This document shows, in pieces, positions 17,177 through 24,141 of a stretch of DNA of 64,000 bases. The stretch is from Myxococcales bacterium UBA5297 (lineage in GTDB: Bacteria > Myxococcota > Myxococcia > Myxococcales > UBA5297): NCBI GenBank assembly GCA_002408385.1, contig DHSB01000095.1:2564-66563 (forward strand), in the 5' to 3' direction. How positions within the stretch are numbered: the stretch's first letter is position 1; each line of letters starts with the position of its first letter. Both the position numbers and the translations under genes were made by a program. The notes under the pieces were generated by a model, which had not been told where the DNA came from, ran no database searches, and saw only the letters and a program-made list of their open reading frames with translations.

Positions 17177-17233
17177 ACCCTTCGACTCCGCTCCCGCCGC
17201 TCGCGCGTCGGGAGCTGCGCTCAGGGTGAGCGG
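17177..17233. repeat. dispersed repeat family A, copy 2
   Basis: CCCTTCGACTCCGCTCCCGC through GTCGGGAGCTGCGCTCAGGGTGAGCGG, nearly identical to copy 1. It lies just downstream of the FHA gene and directly abuts a family C copy, forming a composite intergenic block. Confidence 0.75.
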
Positions 17234-17284
17234 AACGGGAGGGGGGGCGAAGAAGCTCCCCTCAACGCCTGTGTCAGTGCCCGC

Positions 17285-17812
17285 TCACTTCGGCTTGCGC
17301 AGGCGCGCGACGTACGAGCCGAAGCTGAACTCGGCGAGCATGTCGAGCTTCACGCGCTTGATGCGCTCCCCGCGAAGAAAGGTGCCGTTGCGGCTCTCGA
17401 GATCCTCGAGGAAGAACGCGCCTTCCGCGAAGACGACCGCGGCGTGCTGGCGGCTGACCTGACCGTCGTCGGGGACGGCGACGTCGGCGACACCTTGCGC
17501 GCGCCCGATGACCGTGACCGTCTTGGTCAGCCGCGTGGCGGCCGGGCCGCTCTTGAACTCCAGCACGACCTTGATCTCCGGGGGCAGCGGCTCGATCTGC
17601 GCGCCGGCAAGCGAGCCGCTCGGCGGCGCGGCGGGCTTGGTGGGGAGGCCAAAGTCGGCGAGCGAGACGACGCTGGTCTCCTGCGAAGGCGCGTCGCCCT
17701 CGAAAGGCTGGAGTGCGTCGATCTCGTCGAGATCGCCGTCGCTACCGAGCAGCGGCTCGGCATCGGCGGCCGGGGGCGGGTTGCGATTGGTCTTCTTGTC
17801 GTCGGGGCGCAT
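17285..17812 (-). CDS. FHA-domain protein
   Basis: 175 residues from ATG 17812. An acidic, disordered N-terminal region (about 1-75) precedes a C-terminal FHA domain with the phosphothreonine-binding residues: G103-R104 (VIGRAQG), S120-R121-H123 (QVSRQHAAVVF) and the N in SRNGTFL (about 141). The domain ends at the stop (SYVARLRKPK). It should bind phospho-Thr partners of Ser/Thr kinases, which are abundant in this lineage. No kinase gene is adjacent. A -10 box TAAGAT lies 10 bases ahead of the ATG with no ribosome site, so expression is probably leaderless. Confidence 0.85.
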   Translation of the reverse strand: MRPDDKKTNRNPPPAADAEPLLGSDGDLDEIDALQPFEGDAPSQETSVVSLADFGLPTKPAAPPSGSLAGAQIEPLPPEIKVVLEFKSGPAATRLTKTVTVIGRAQGVADVAVPDDGQVSRQHAAVVFAEGAFFLEDLESRNGTFLRGERIKRVKLDMLAEFSFGSYVARLRKPK

Positions 17813-17822
17813 AGGTGAAGGG

Positions 17823-17828
17823 ATCTTA
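17823..17828 (-). promoter_or_regulatory. -10 box of the FHA gene
   Basis: TAAGAT on the minus strand, 10 bases before ATG 17812. TTGCCA lies 19 bases further upstream and may serve as -35. The short gap implies a leaderless or near-leaderless mRNA. Confidence 0.45.
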
Positions 17829-17969
17829 CCCCGCCGTCGGTCCCCGCTGGCAAGCCGCGCCGCGTTGGCCGGCCACCCGGTCCCGGTTCGGGCCAGTGAC
17901 GGGCACGCGAGCGCGCGGCCTGCTCTCCGCCCGAGGAATCGGCTGCCGCACGCCGCGCACTGCGGCCTG

Positions 17970-18290
17970 CCGCACAGGCGACCTTCGAGGTCGGCATCCA
18001 CGCGACCGTGCCCCGGCGGCACCCTCGCCAACGTCGGCTACTTCGGCAAAGGCGGCGACGTGGTGCTCCCGCGCCTCGGGTGGGCCGTCGGGATGGCGGA
18101 GAAGGACATCCGGACTTCTCGCTCTGCCCCGGGGGCAGCGAGCGGATGCTGCGGCTCATCGAGACCAAGCGGGTCGACCCCACGCCGCTGACGCCCCACC
18201 GCTTCAAGCTCGACCAGCTCGAGCGCGCTTTCGAGATGATGAAGACCAAAGAGGACGACATCCTCAAGCCGCTCGTCGACTTCACCTGGT
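17970..18290 (+). pseudogene. zinc-dependent alcohol dehydrogenase, C-terminal remnant with frameshifts
   Basis: Three frames in order give ATFEVGIHATVP, then GGTLANVGYFGKGGDVVLPR and LGWAVGMAEKDIR, then SLCPGGSERMLRLIETKRVD, PTPLTPHRFKLDQLERAFEM and KTKEDDILKPLVDF. This is the nucleotide-binding and C-terminal end of a medium-chain zinc alcohol dehydrogenase of the class described as isopropanol/NADP-dependent dehydrogenases. At least two frameshifts (near 18015 and 18115) and loss of the catalytic zinc half show it is a relic. Confidence 0.7.
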
Positions 18291-18430
18291 GGCTGAGCCG
18301 CCGCGCGACCCCGGGCCTGCTGCACGGCCGGCATCCGTGGCCACCGCGGCAAGCCCGCGAGCGCGCAGCCTGCCTGTTGTAGCGGGCGCTCGAGTTGCAC
18401 GGCCAGAGCGCGGCGGGCATCCTCGCGGCC

Positions 18431-19321
18431 ATGCCCTCGAACGGAAGCTGGATCCTCATCCCCACTCCTGGCGAGGTCCGGGTCGTCTCGGTCCTCGTCG
18501 CTGGCGCTGACGTCTTCGCCCTCGGCTCTCGTCCCGGGGGGGGCTCGGTCATCTTGAAGAGGCCGGGCGTGCGCTTCAGCGTCGTCGCCGAGCACCCGGC
18601 GCATTTCGACGGGCTGTGCAGCGTGCCGGGCGGCTGCTTCTTGGCCTTGGGGCCCGACGGGTCGGCCTGCTTCGACGGGACGGGCTGGACCGAGCACCCG
18701 CTGCCAACGCGCGTCGAAGGGCTGCGCCGGATCTGGGAGTGCTCGACCACCGAGCTCTATGCGGTCGCCGGGCAGCAGCTTCTCTTCTTCGACGGCACGG
18801 CCTGGCAGGCGGTCGAGGTCGCCGGCACCCGCGGGCGAGCCATCACTTGGACGGACGGCGACGGGGGCTCAGACTCTGGCGGATGGCTCGTCGGTCAGGA
18901 CGCGGCCGGCTCGGTCTTCGCCAGCGGGTCGAAGCTGTCGTGGGCGCTCGGGAGTAGCTCTCCGGATCCCGCGCTCGGGCTGGTGCGGGTCTTCGGCAGG
19001 GGTCACGCGGTGGCGATGGGACGCGGCCTCTGGCACCTGGAGGAGGCAGGCTGGAGGGAGCAGGTCGCGCCCTCGCCTCGTGGGCCGCCGCTGTTCGCAG
19101 AGCACAGCCGCGGACGGCTCGTGCTCGGCCACCTGCGCCCGGAGGACCGGGCCGTCGAGATCTCGTGTTGCTGCACGCTGGCGTCGGTGTCACTCGAGGG
19201 CGTGGAGGGCGAGCTGGCCGACATCTCCTTGAGCCCGCTGCCGACCGGCCACCTTGTCCTCAAGGATGGAGCCGGCCGGATGTTCCAGTCGCGCGCTCCG
19301 ATCCTCTGCCCGCCGGCGTAG
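18431..19321 (+). CDS. unknown protein, possibly beta-propeller-like
   Basis: 296 residues from ATG 18431; an in-frame start at 18395 is possible. The sequence is a series of short beta-strand units with recurring WIL, VFALGSRPGG, CFLALGPDGSACFDGTGWTE, ELYAVAGQQLLFFDGTAWQA and HAVAMGRGLWHLEEAGWREQ patterns. These resemble the repeats of propeller proteins found in Myxococcota (a FDGTxW motif seen twice). There is no signal peptide or membrane segment. The C-terminus contains CCC near residue 246. Function unknown. Confidence 0.6.
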   Translation: MPSNGSWILIPTPGEVRVVSVLVAGADVFALGSRPGGGSVILKRPGVRFSVVAEHPAHFDGLCSVPGGCFLALGPDGSACFDGTGWTEHPLPTRVEGLRRIWECSTTELYAVAGQQLLFFDGTAWQAVEVAGTRGRAITWTDGDGGSDSGGWLVGQDAAGSVFASGSKLSWALGSSSPDPALGLVRVFGRGHAVAMGRGLWHLEEAGWREQVAPSPRGPPLFAEHSRGRLVLGHLRPEDRAVEISCCCTLASVSLEGVEGELADISLSPLPTGHLVLKDGAGRMFQSRAPILCPPA

Positions 19322-19491
19322 CCTTCCGCGCCGCCCTGGCCATTCGCCGCGCGCATCGTGAGCCGCTCGAGCGGGGCGGGCCGGCGCGCCGCGAGCTGCC
19401 GGCTGCGCCACGCCTTGGGCAAGCCAGCCGGGACGAGGAGGAGAACGGGTCTCCTCATCCGAGCCAGTGTCGACCTCGCCACGCCCGTTGC

Positions 19492-19497
19492 TAGGCT
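19492..19497 (+). promoter_or_regulatory. candidate -10 box of the hydrolase gene
   Basis: TAGGCT, 9 bases before ATG 19507, with no ribosome site between. It has the same geometry as the boxes at 6139 and 34714. Confidence 0.35.
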
Positions 19498-19506
19498 GTC
19501 GGAACG

Positions 19507-20304
19507 ATGGCTTCGAGCCCGCGCCCACTCCCCGAGCCCCAAGCGGTCCGCGCCGGCGGAGAGACGCTGCGCGTGCGCCGGCTCGGAGCCGGAGACCGCC
19601 TGCTGCTGTTGCACGGCGGCCCCGGGCTCGATCACAACCTGCTGGTGCCGCTCGCGCTGGAGCTCGCCGACGCCTGGGAGGTCTGGCTGCCGGACCTGCC
19701 CGGACACGGCGGCAGCGGGGCGCATCCACTCTCGCTCCGGCAGACGCTCGAGCGGCTCGCGCGCTGGTGCGCCGCCTGCGAGCCGCGCATCTTCGGAGGC
19801 CACTCGCTCGGAGCGTGGCTTGCCCGAGAGCTGCTCAGGACGCGGGCGGTCCATCCCGCGGCTGCGGTCCTGCTGTGCCCGCCGGGTGCCGCCCGAGGGC
19901 GCTTGGCGCGAGCGGCACGCCCGGAGCTCGGCGACGAATCGGAGGGGGCGCAGCGCGCGAGCCTGATAGCCGATCTCGAGGCCGACGGCCCGGTCGACCC
20001 GGCCGTGCGCGAATCGGTCGAGCAGACCGCCTTTCGCAGCCCATCGCGCTACGGGCGCCTCCAGGCAGAGCTGTTGCCCCTGCTGCGCGCGGCCGTGCCG
20101 CCGTTCGATCCTCACTGCCCGGTGCTGGTCGTCGCGGGCGAACGCGATCGCGTCTCGCCGCCGGGCGCCGCCCGGGCCGTCGCCGCGGCGACCAGGAGCG
20201 CGCAGCTTCGCGTGCTCCCCGGAGCAGGCCACGTGCTGTGGTCCGTCTCTCCAGGCGCGACCGCAGAGGCCCTCCGCGACTTCTTGGCGGAGAACGAGCT
20301 GTGA
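19507..20304 (+). CDS. alpha/beta hydrolase
   Basis: 265 residues. The alpha/beta hydrolase core is complete: oxyanion motif HGGPG (36-40), DLPGHGGSG strand 4 motif, nucleophile elbow GGHSLG (S100), acid D214 in VVAGERDRV and H242 in GAGHVLWS. It is a cytoplasmic esterase-like or proline-iminopeptidase-like enzyme. The HGGPG form is typical of prolyl aminopeptidases, but the lid does not allow a firm substrate call. It is monocistronic, with an intergenic repeat downstream. Confidence 0.8.
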   Translation: MASSPRPLPEPQAVRAGGETLRVRRLGAGDRLLLLHGGPGLDHNLLVPLALELADAWEVWLPDLPGHGGSGAHPLSLRQTLERLARWCAACEPRIFGGHSLGAWLARELLRTRAVHPAAAVLLCPPGAARGRLARAARPELGDESEGAQRASLIADLEADGPVDPAVRESVEQTAFRSPSRYGRLQAELLPLLRAAVPPFDPHCPVLVVAGERDRVSPPGAARAVAAATRSAQLRVLPGAGHVLWSVSPGATAEALRDFLAENEL

Positions 20305-20383
20305 GGAAGTGAGTTGTGAGTTGGGAGGGCCCGAGTTCTGCCCAGAGGCGGGGGCGCTGGCGATGCTCCCTGCCCTCGGTTCG

Positions 20384-20420
20384 CCCCCTCCGGTCGCCTC
20401 GAGCGGAGTCGAGAGGCTCG
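20384..20420. repeat. dispersed repeat family A, copy 3 (inverse)
   Basis: CCCCTCCGGTCGCCTCGAGC followed by GGAGTCGAGAGGCTCG; in inverse orientation this matches CTCGACTCCGCTCGAGGTGACCGGAGG near 60390 and 41113. The 20305-20607 gap otherwise holds only a GTGAGTTGTGAGTTGGGAG run directly after the hydrolase stop, similar to the repeat at 58826. Confidence 0.65.
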
Positions 20421-20607
20421 TGCGTAGCCTCTTGAGCAACGAGGGAAGCGGGCTCGAGGAAGCCTTCGGCTCCGCTCCTAGCTCACAGCCCCATCTGTGC
20501 AAGGTCACAGCCGGGCAAGGGACCGGTGACGAGCTCCGGGTGACCGGGGGCGGATTCTGCGACTCATTCTCTCCCTCTCGCCCGCCGAGACGGCCTGCCC
20601 TCCGGTT

Positions 20608-21393
20608 CTAGCGGCGCCTGAGCCGAAGGAAGAGCCAGGCGACCTCGACCCGCTCGCGCGGATCGGCGGCGCCCCGGGCGCGATCGAGCACCTTTCGCGT
20701 CGCCACCTCGTCGAGGTCCTCGGTCAAGGGCGCGATCAGCGCGGGGATCTCCATCAGGTCCATGAACTCGATCTGCCGGCCCTCGTAGATGCGCTCCTCC
20801 ATCCGCTCGAGCTCCAGGCCGAAGCCCGCGGCCTCGGCCTCAAAGGCCTCGGGACGAAAAGGCGGGGTCGAACGCGCGAACGGCTGCTGTGACACGTCGG
20901 CTATCGCCCGCGCGAGCGCGACCTGGAAGACGTGGAAAGGGGCGGCTCCGGCTCGCTCCGAAGGGACGTTGAAGACAAAGAGCCCGCCGGGCGAGAGGAG
21001 CTTGCCGATGGCCTCGAGCACCCGCGCGCGCGCCGGGAACTGCCAGAACGCCGCGTTGGAGACGACCCGGTCGAACGGAGGCGCGACCGCCTCGCCGACC
21101 GCGTCGGCCGGGGCGACGACGAAGCGGGCGCGAGGGTCGAAGACGCGAGCCTCGGCGACCCCGACCATCTCGGCCGAGGAGTCGAGCCCGACCACCTCGG
21201 CGTCGACAGGCAGCCGGCCGAGACAGGCCCGGGTCGTCGCGCCGGTGCCGCAGCCGAGGTCGAGGACCCGGTGCGCCGAGCCGAGCGAGGCCAGCTCGAC
21301 CAACTGGCTGTTGAGCCAGCCGTAGATGCGGTGTTCGCGGACGAACCGGTCGTAGATCTCTGCGTTGTCCCAGCCACGCCAGCGGTCTTCCAT
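20608..21393 (-). CDS. class I SAM-dependent methyltransferase
   Basis: 261 residues from ATG 21393 (MEDRWRGWDNAEIYDRF). SAM motif I is RVLDLGCGTGATT (about 42-54), the acidic end of strand 2 is VVGLDSSAEM, and motif II/III are FDRVVSNAAFWQF and LLSPGGLFVFNVPSE. The layout matches small-molecule methyltransferases of the UbiE/BioC superfamily. The substrate is unknown. The gene precedes nothing obviously linked; the RibD-type reductase lies upstream in the same direction after 77 bases. Confidence 0.8.
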   Translation of the reverse strand: MEDRWRGWDNAEIYDRFVREHRIYGWLNSQLVELASLGSAHRVLDLGCGTGATTRACLGRLPVDAEVVGLDSSAEMVGVAEARVFDPRARFVVAPADAVGEAVAPPFDRVVSNAAFWQFPARARVLEAIGKLLSPGGLFVFNVPSERAGAAPFHVFQVALARAIADVSQQPFARSTPPFRPEAFEAEAAGFGLELERMEERIYEGRQIEFMDLMEIPALIAPLTEDLDEVATRKVLDRARGAADPRERVEVAWLFLRLRRR

Positions 21394-21470
21394 GCTCCGT
21401 AAATGCGCCCTTCGCCCGCTCATGGCCAGTCGCGCTCGACGGGTTGACGGCCCGGAGCGCGGCCGCGTTC

Positions 21471-22148
21471 CTATTCGGCCAGCGATGGCTCAGCCCTCCC
21501 GCGCACGTCGAAGAGCAGCACCTGGCATCCCTGCTCCTCACGACGCTGCACGAGCTGCAGCCCGACCGGCGCTTCGACCGCGTCGAACAGCCGTCTGCCC
21601 GACCTGCCCGTCACCGTGGGCACGATGATCAGGCTGAGCTGATCGACGAGGCCGCGGGAGAGCAGGGCGCTCACGAGGCTTGGGCCGGAGTCGACCAGCA
21701 GCCTCTCGACCCCGTACCTCTCCGCGACGAGCTCCACGCCCCTCGCCAGGTCGACGCGGTCCTGTCCGAGGCAGTGGTGCGCGTAGCCCCGCGACTCCAG
21801 GTAGTCGAGATACCCGGCGGGCGTCCGCTCGCTGACGAGCACCACGCAGTCGCGGCACTCCTCGAAGCGCCGAAAGGCATGCAGGCGCCCGTACAAGCTC
21901 CCGCCCGAGTCGGGGATGAACCAGAGCGGCTTGCCCTCGCGCCCGGCCGGCGGACGGCGATCGGCCTCCGTCTCTTCCGGCGCGAGGCCGAAGAGCTCGA
22001 AGCTCTTGCGCGCCGAGCCCGAGCCGACCAGCGTCGCCTGCGTGGCGAGCTCGGCGGCGAGGCCGTAGTGCAGGCCGAGGTCCACCTCGAAGCCGTCGAT
22101 CGAGCCGTCCAGGCTCACGGTGTTGTGGACGATGACGTGCGGGCGCAT
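21471..22148 (-). CDS. RibD C-terminal domain (dihydrofolate-reductase-like) protein
   Basis: 225 residues from ATG 22148, with a strong ribosome site (GGGAGGAA). It starts PHVIVHNTVSLDGSIDGFEV, the classic N-terminus of the RibD_C/dihydrofolate reductase fold, where the conserved SLDG loop binds substrate. RLLVDSGPSLVSALLSRGLV and IIVPTVTGRSGRRLF are the NADPH-binding and dimer segments. It is a stand-alone NADPH-dependent reductase as in riboflavin synthesis (pyrimidine reductase). No deaminase domain or rib gene is nearby, so a riboflavin role is not certain. Confidence 0.8.
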   Translation of the reverse strand: MRPHVIVHNTVSLDGSIDGFEVDLGLHYGLAAELATQATLVGSGSARKSFELFGLAPEETEADRRPPAGREGKPLWFIPDSGGSLYGRLHAFRRFEECRDCVVLVSERTPAGYLDYLESRGYAHHCLGQDRVDLARGVELVAERYGVERLLVDSGPSLVSALLSRGLVDQLSLIIVPTVTGRSGRRLFDAVEAPVGLQLVQRREEQGCQVLLFDVRGRAEPSLAE

Positions 22149-22221
22149 CGTTCCTCCCTCGAAAGCGGCGTCGCCGGCCCTCTGCGGCCGGTCGCTCCTC
22201 CGCGGCGGGCTGCGAACGTCT

Positions 22222-22683
22222 TCAGTCGGCAGCGGGCTCGTCGAGCTCGTCGGTGTCCGGCCCGTTCAGGAAGCACTCGGGGTTGTCGCACGAGGGCTGC
22301 TCGCGGGCCAGCTTCTGGCCGCACTCCGAGCACCAGAGCCAGCCGCAGCGCGGGCAGAGGCCCACGGTGAGGTCCTCGATGCCCGGCTCCTCGTCGCAGT
22401 TGCGCGTTTTCTCAAACCCGCACGACGGGCAGGGGCCGATGAAGACCGAGTCGGCGAGCTCCTCGCCGGTCTCCGCGTCGGCGGACATCTCGGCGAGCGA
22501 ATCGAAGAGGCTCGGATCGAGCTTGGGCAGGCCGAGCACCTCGAAGACGGCCTGCATCTGCTCGCTCACCGAGCCGCCCTGGGCGCGAATGGCCCCGAGG
22601 CGCTCGAGCTTCTCGTCGTCGAGCTCGACCCCGAAACCCGCGAGCATCTGGCGCAGGGCGTCCTTTTCGTTCGAGTCGGTCAT
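22222..22683 (-). CDS. zinc-ribbon protein of unknown function
   Basis: 153 residues. The N-terminal half is helical and acidic (LRQMLAGFGVELDDEKLERL). The C-terminal half carries four cysteine pairs: CPSC, then CPRC, CSEC and the final CDNPEC, consistent with two zinc ribbons. It is cytoplasmic. It sits between the RibD-like gene and trmB, all on the minus strand with short gaps, and may share their transcript. Not recognised as a known family. Confidence 0.65.
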   Translation of the reverse strand: MTDSNEKDALRQMLAGFGVELDDEKLERLGAIRAQGGSVSEQMQAVFEVLGLPKLDPSLFDSLAEMSADAETGEELADSVFIGPCPSCGFEKTRNCDEEPGIEDLTVGLCPRCGWLWCSECGQKLAREQPSCDNPECFLNGPDTDELDEPAAD

Positions 22684-22723
22684 CGGTCTCCTCGACAGCC
22701 AGCGTTCACGCCGGTCTTCGCGC

Positions 22724-23422
22724 TCAAGCGCACGCCGTCCTGGCGAGCGGCCTCTTGCGTACTTCCAATCTCAACGCCGGCAGCTCGAAGCGCTCCCACT
22801 TGCGCTGGTAGCGCGACTTGATCGGTGGCTCGAAGCCCATCAAGAACCGCTCGGCGTGCGCCTTCTCCCACCCCGGCGTCCCCTCGACCAGCTCGAGCAC
22901 CTCGTCGAAGAGCTCGGGCTTGTCCGAGACGATGCTGAGCAGCCCGCCGGCGCGCATCGCGGCGTGCATCCGCGCGAGGAAGGTCGGGTTGAGCACCTTG
23001 TGCTGGCCGCGCGCGCGTACGAACGGATCGGGAAAGTGCACGTAGACCGCGGCGACGGTCTCGTCGAGCAGGTGCGGATAGAGCGCGTCGACGGGCGCGC
23101 GCAGGAAGCGGATGTTGCGCAGGTCCATCGATTCGGCGAGGCGCACCGCGTGGAAGAGCGACTTGGTCGAGGGGTCGACGCCGACGAACCCGTTCTCCGG
23201 CCGTTCGGCGGCCAGGCCGCAGAGCACCTCGCCCGTGCCGCAGCCGACCTCCAGCTCGTAGGCCTGGCGGCCGTCGAACAGCGCCGCCGGATCGAGCCGG
23301 GGCACGTCGAGGGCGGGGTCGGCCTTGGCCTCTTCGTAGCGCCAGAGCTGCAGATACCTGGCCAGCGCCTGCGGCGAAGGTGGAATGCGCTTGATGCTTC
23401 GGCTGAGCCCTCTGCGTCCCAT
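22724..23422 (-). CDS. trmB: tRNA (guanine-N7)-methyltransferase
   Basis: 232 residues from ATG 23422 (MGRRGLSRSIKR); the in-frame extension to 23515 lacks a ribosome site. SAM motif ELEVGCGTGEVL (57-68) and the family hallmark VHFPDPF (128-134, usually VHFPDPW) with LARMHAAMRAGG and FEPPIKSRYQRKWE at the end identify TrmB. The enzyme makes m7G46 in tRNA. The RSIKRIPPSP N-terminus is slightly longer than minimal TrmB. Neighbouring small genes on the same strand are of unknown function. Confidence 0.85.
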   Translation of the reverse strand: MGRRGLSRSIKRIPPSPQALARYLQLWRYEEAKADPALDVPRLDPAALFDGRQAYELEVGCGTGEVLCGLAAERPENGFVGVDPSTKSLFHAVRLAESMDLRNIRFLRAPVDALYPHLLDETVAAVYVHFPDPFVRARGQHKVLNPTFLARMHAAMRAGGLLSIVSDKPELFDEVLELVEGTPGWEKAHAERFLMGFEPPIKSRYQRKWERFELPALRLEVRKRPLARTACA

Positions 23423-23624
23423 GACTGCCGTGTCCCTCGAAGGAAGAAACCCGCGGGCGGCCTGGGCGCCTTCCGGGGACCGGAAAAAGGTCCCGACGCC
23501 CGGTCGCCACCGCAAGCGAGCCGCTCGGATGCGGGCCGCCTCGTAGCAAGGAACCGCGGGTCCAGCAACCTCGGCGCCTGGTCCGGGCGAGGTCGCCGCG
23601 CCGGGAGGGCGAGCAGGCCCCGTC

Positions 23625-23930
23625 CTACCAGCCGAGCAGGCCGCGCCCCTGCTGTGCGAGCGAGGCGGCGAACTCCGCGGCCGCCGCCGGCTCGACCTTC
23701 CGGCCCTGACGCTCGCACCACGCGAGCAGCTCCTCGACGTCGACGACCACGCGGCTGACGGCGATCTTCTGGGCGCGCAGCTCCTGGAGCTGCCCCTTCG
23801 CGTCGACGAGCCACTCGTCGTAGGTCGCCGCGAGCCGGTCCGGCTCGGCGCTCATCTCGCGGAGCCTCGGCCACTGGTTGCGCTTGTACCAGGCCAGGTA
23901 GACCCGGGTTTGACCGGACAGATCGATCAT
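23625..23930 (-). CDS. small conserved-looking cytoplasmic protein
   Basis: 101 residues with a strong ribosome site (GAGAGAGGG) before ATG 23930. It starts MIDLSGQTRVYLAWYKRNQW and is mostly helical, with a single cysteine (AWCERQG) and a Gly/Leu/Trp C-terminus. It probably belongs to the small family of roughly 100-residue proteins with an RVYLAWYKRNQWPRL motif that accompany other genes in myxobacteria; no function is known. The gap of about 200 bases to trmB holds nothing clear. Confidence 0.6.
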   Translation of the reverse strand: MIDLSGQTRVYLAWYKRNQWPRLREMSAEPDRLAATYDEWLVDAKGQLQELRAQKIAVSRVVVDVEELLAWCERQGRKVEPAAAAEFAASLAQQGRGLLGW

Positions 23931-24019
23931 GTGCCCTCTCTCCGCGCGAGGTGGACCGGCGCTTCGGGACGCCGGCAGATCCGTCGAGAAATCCTTCTGA
24001 AGCCTTGCCTTTGGCGCCT

Positions 24020-24090
24020 CTTCAATCCGGGCACGCGAGGCCGCCGAGACGGCGGTCCCCGCCTCGCGCGATACGCCGCAGAAGAGCTCC
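24020..24090. repeat. dispersed repeat family C, copy 2 (inverse)
   Basis: In inverse orientation this reads GCGGCGTATCGCGCGAGGCG, GGGACCGCCGTCTCGGCGGCCT, CGCGTGC, matching the family C copies at 17085 and 31455. It lies between the small gene and the 3' end of the MMPL transporter gene. Confidence 0.55.
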
Positions 24091-24141
24091 CCGCACCTCT
24101 CGAGCTCCCGCCGAGTCGACGCGCCCTCTCGGAAAAAGCCG

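Noticed and set aside
16539-17284. Additional genes around the 16.8-kb remnant
   Set aside because: Only arginine-rich noise frames; one short remnant at 16790-17015 is the sole protein-like piece.
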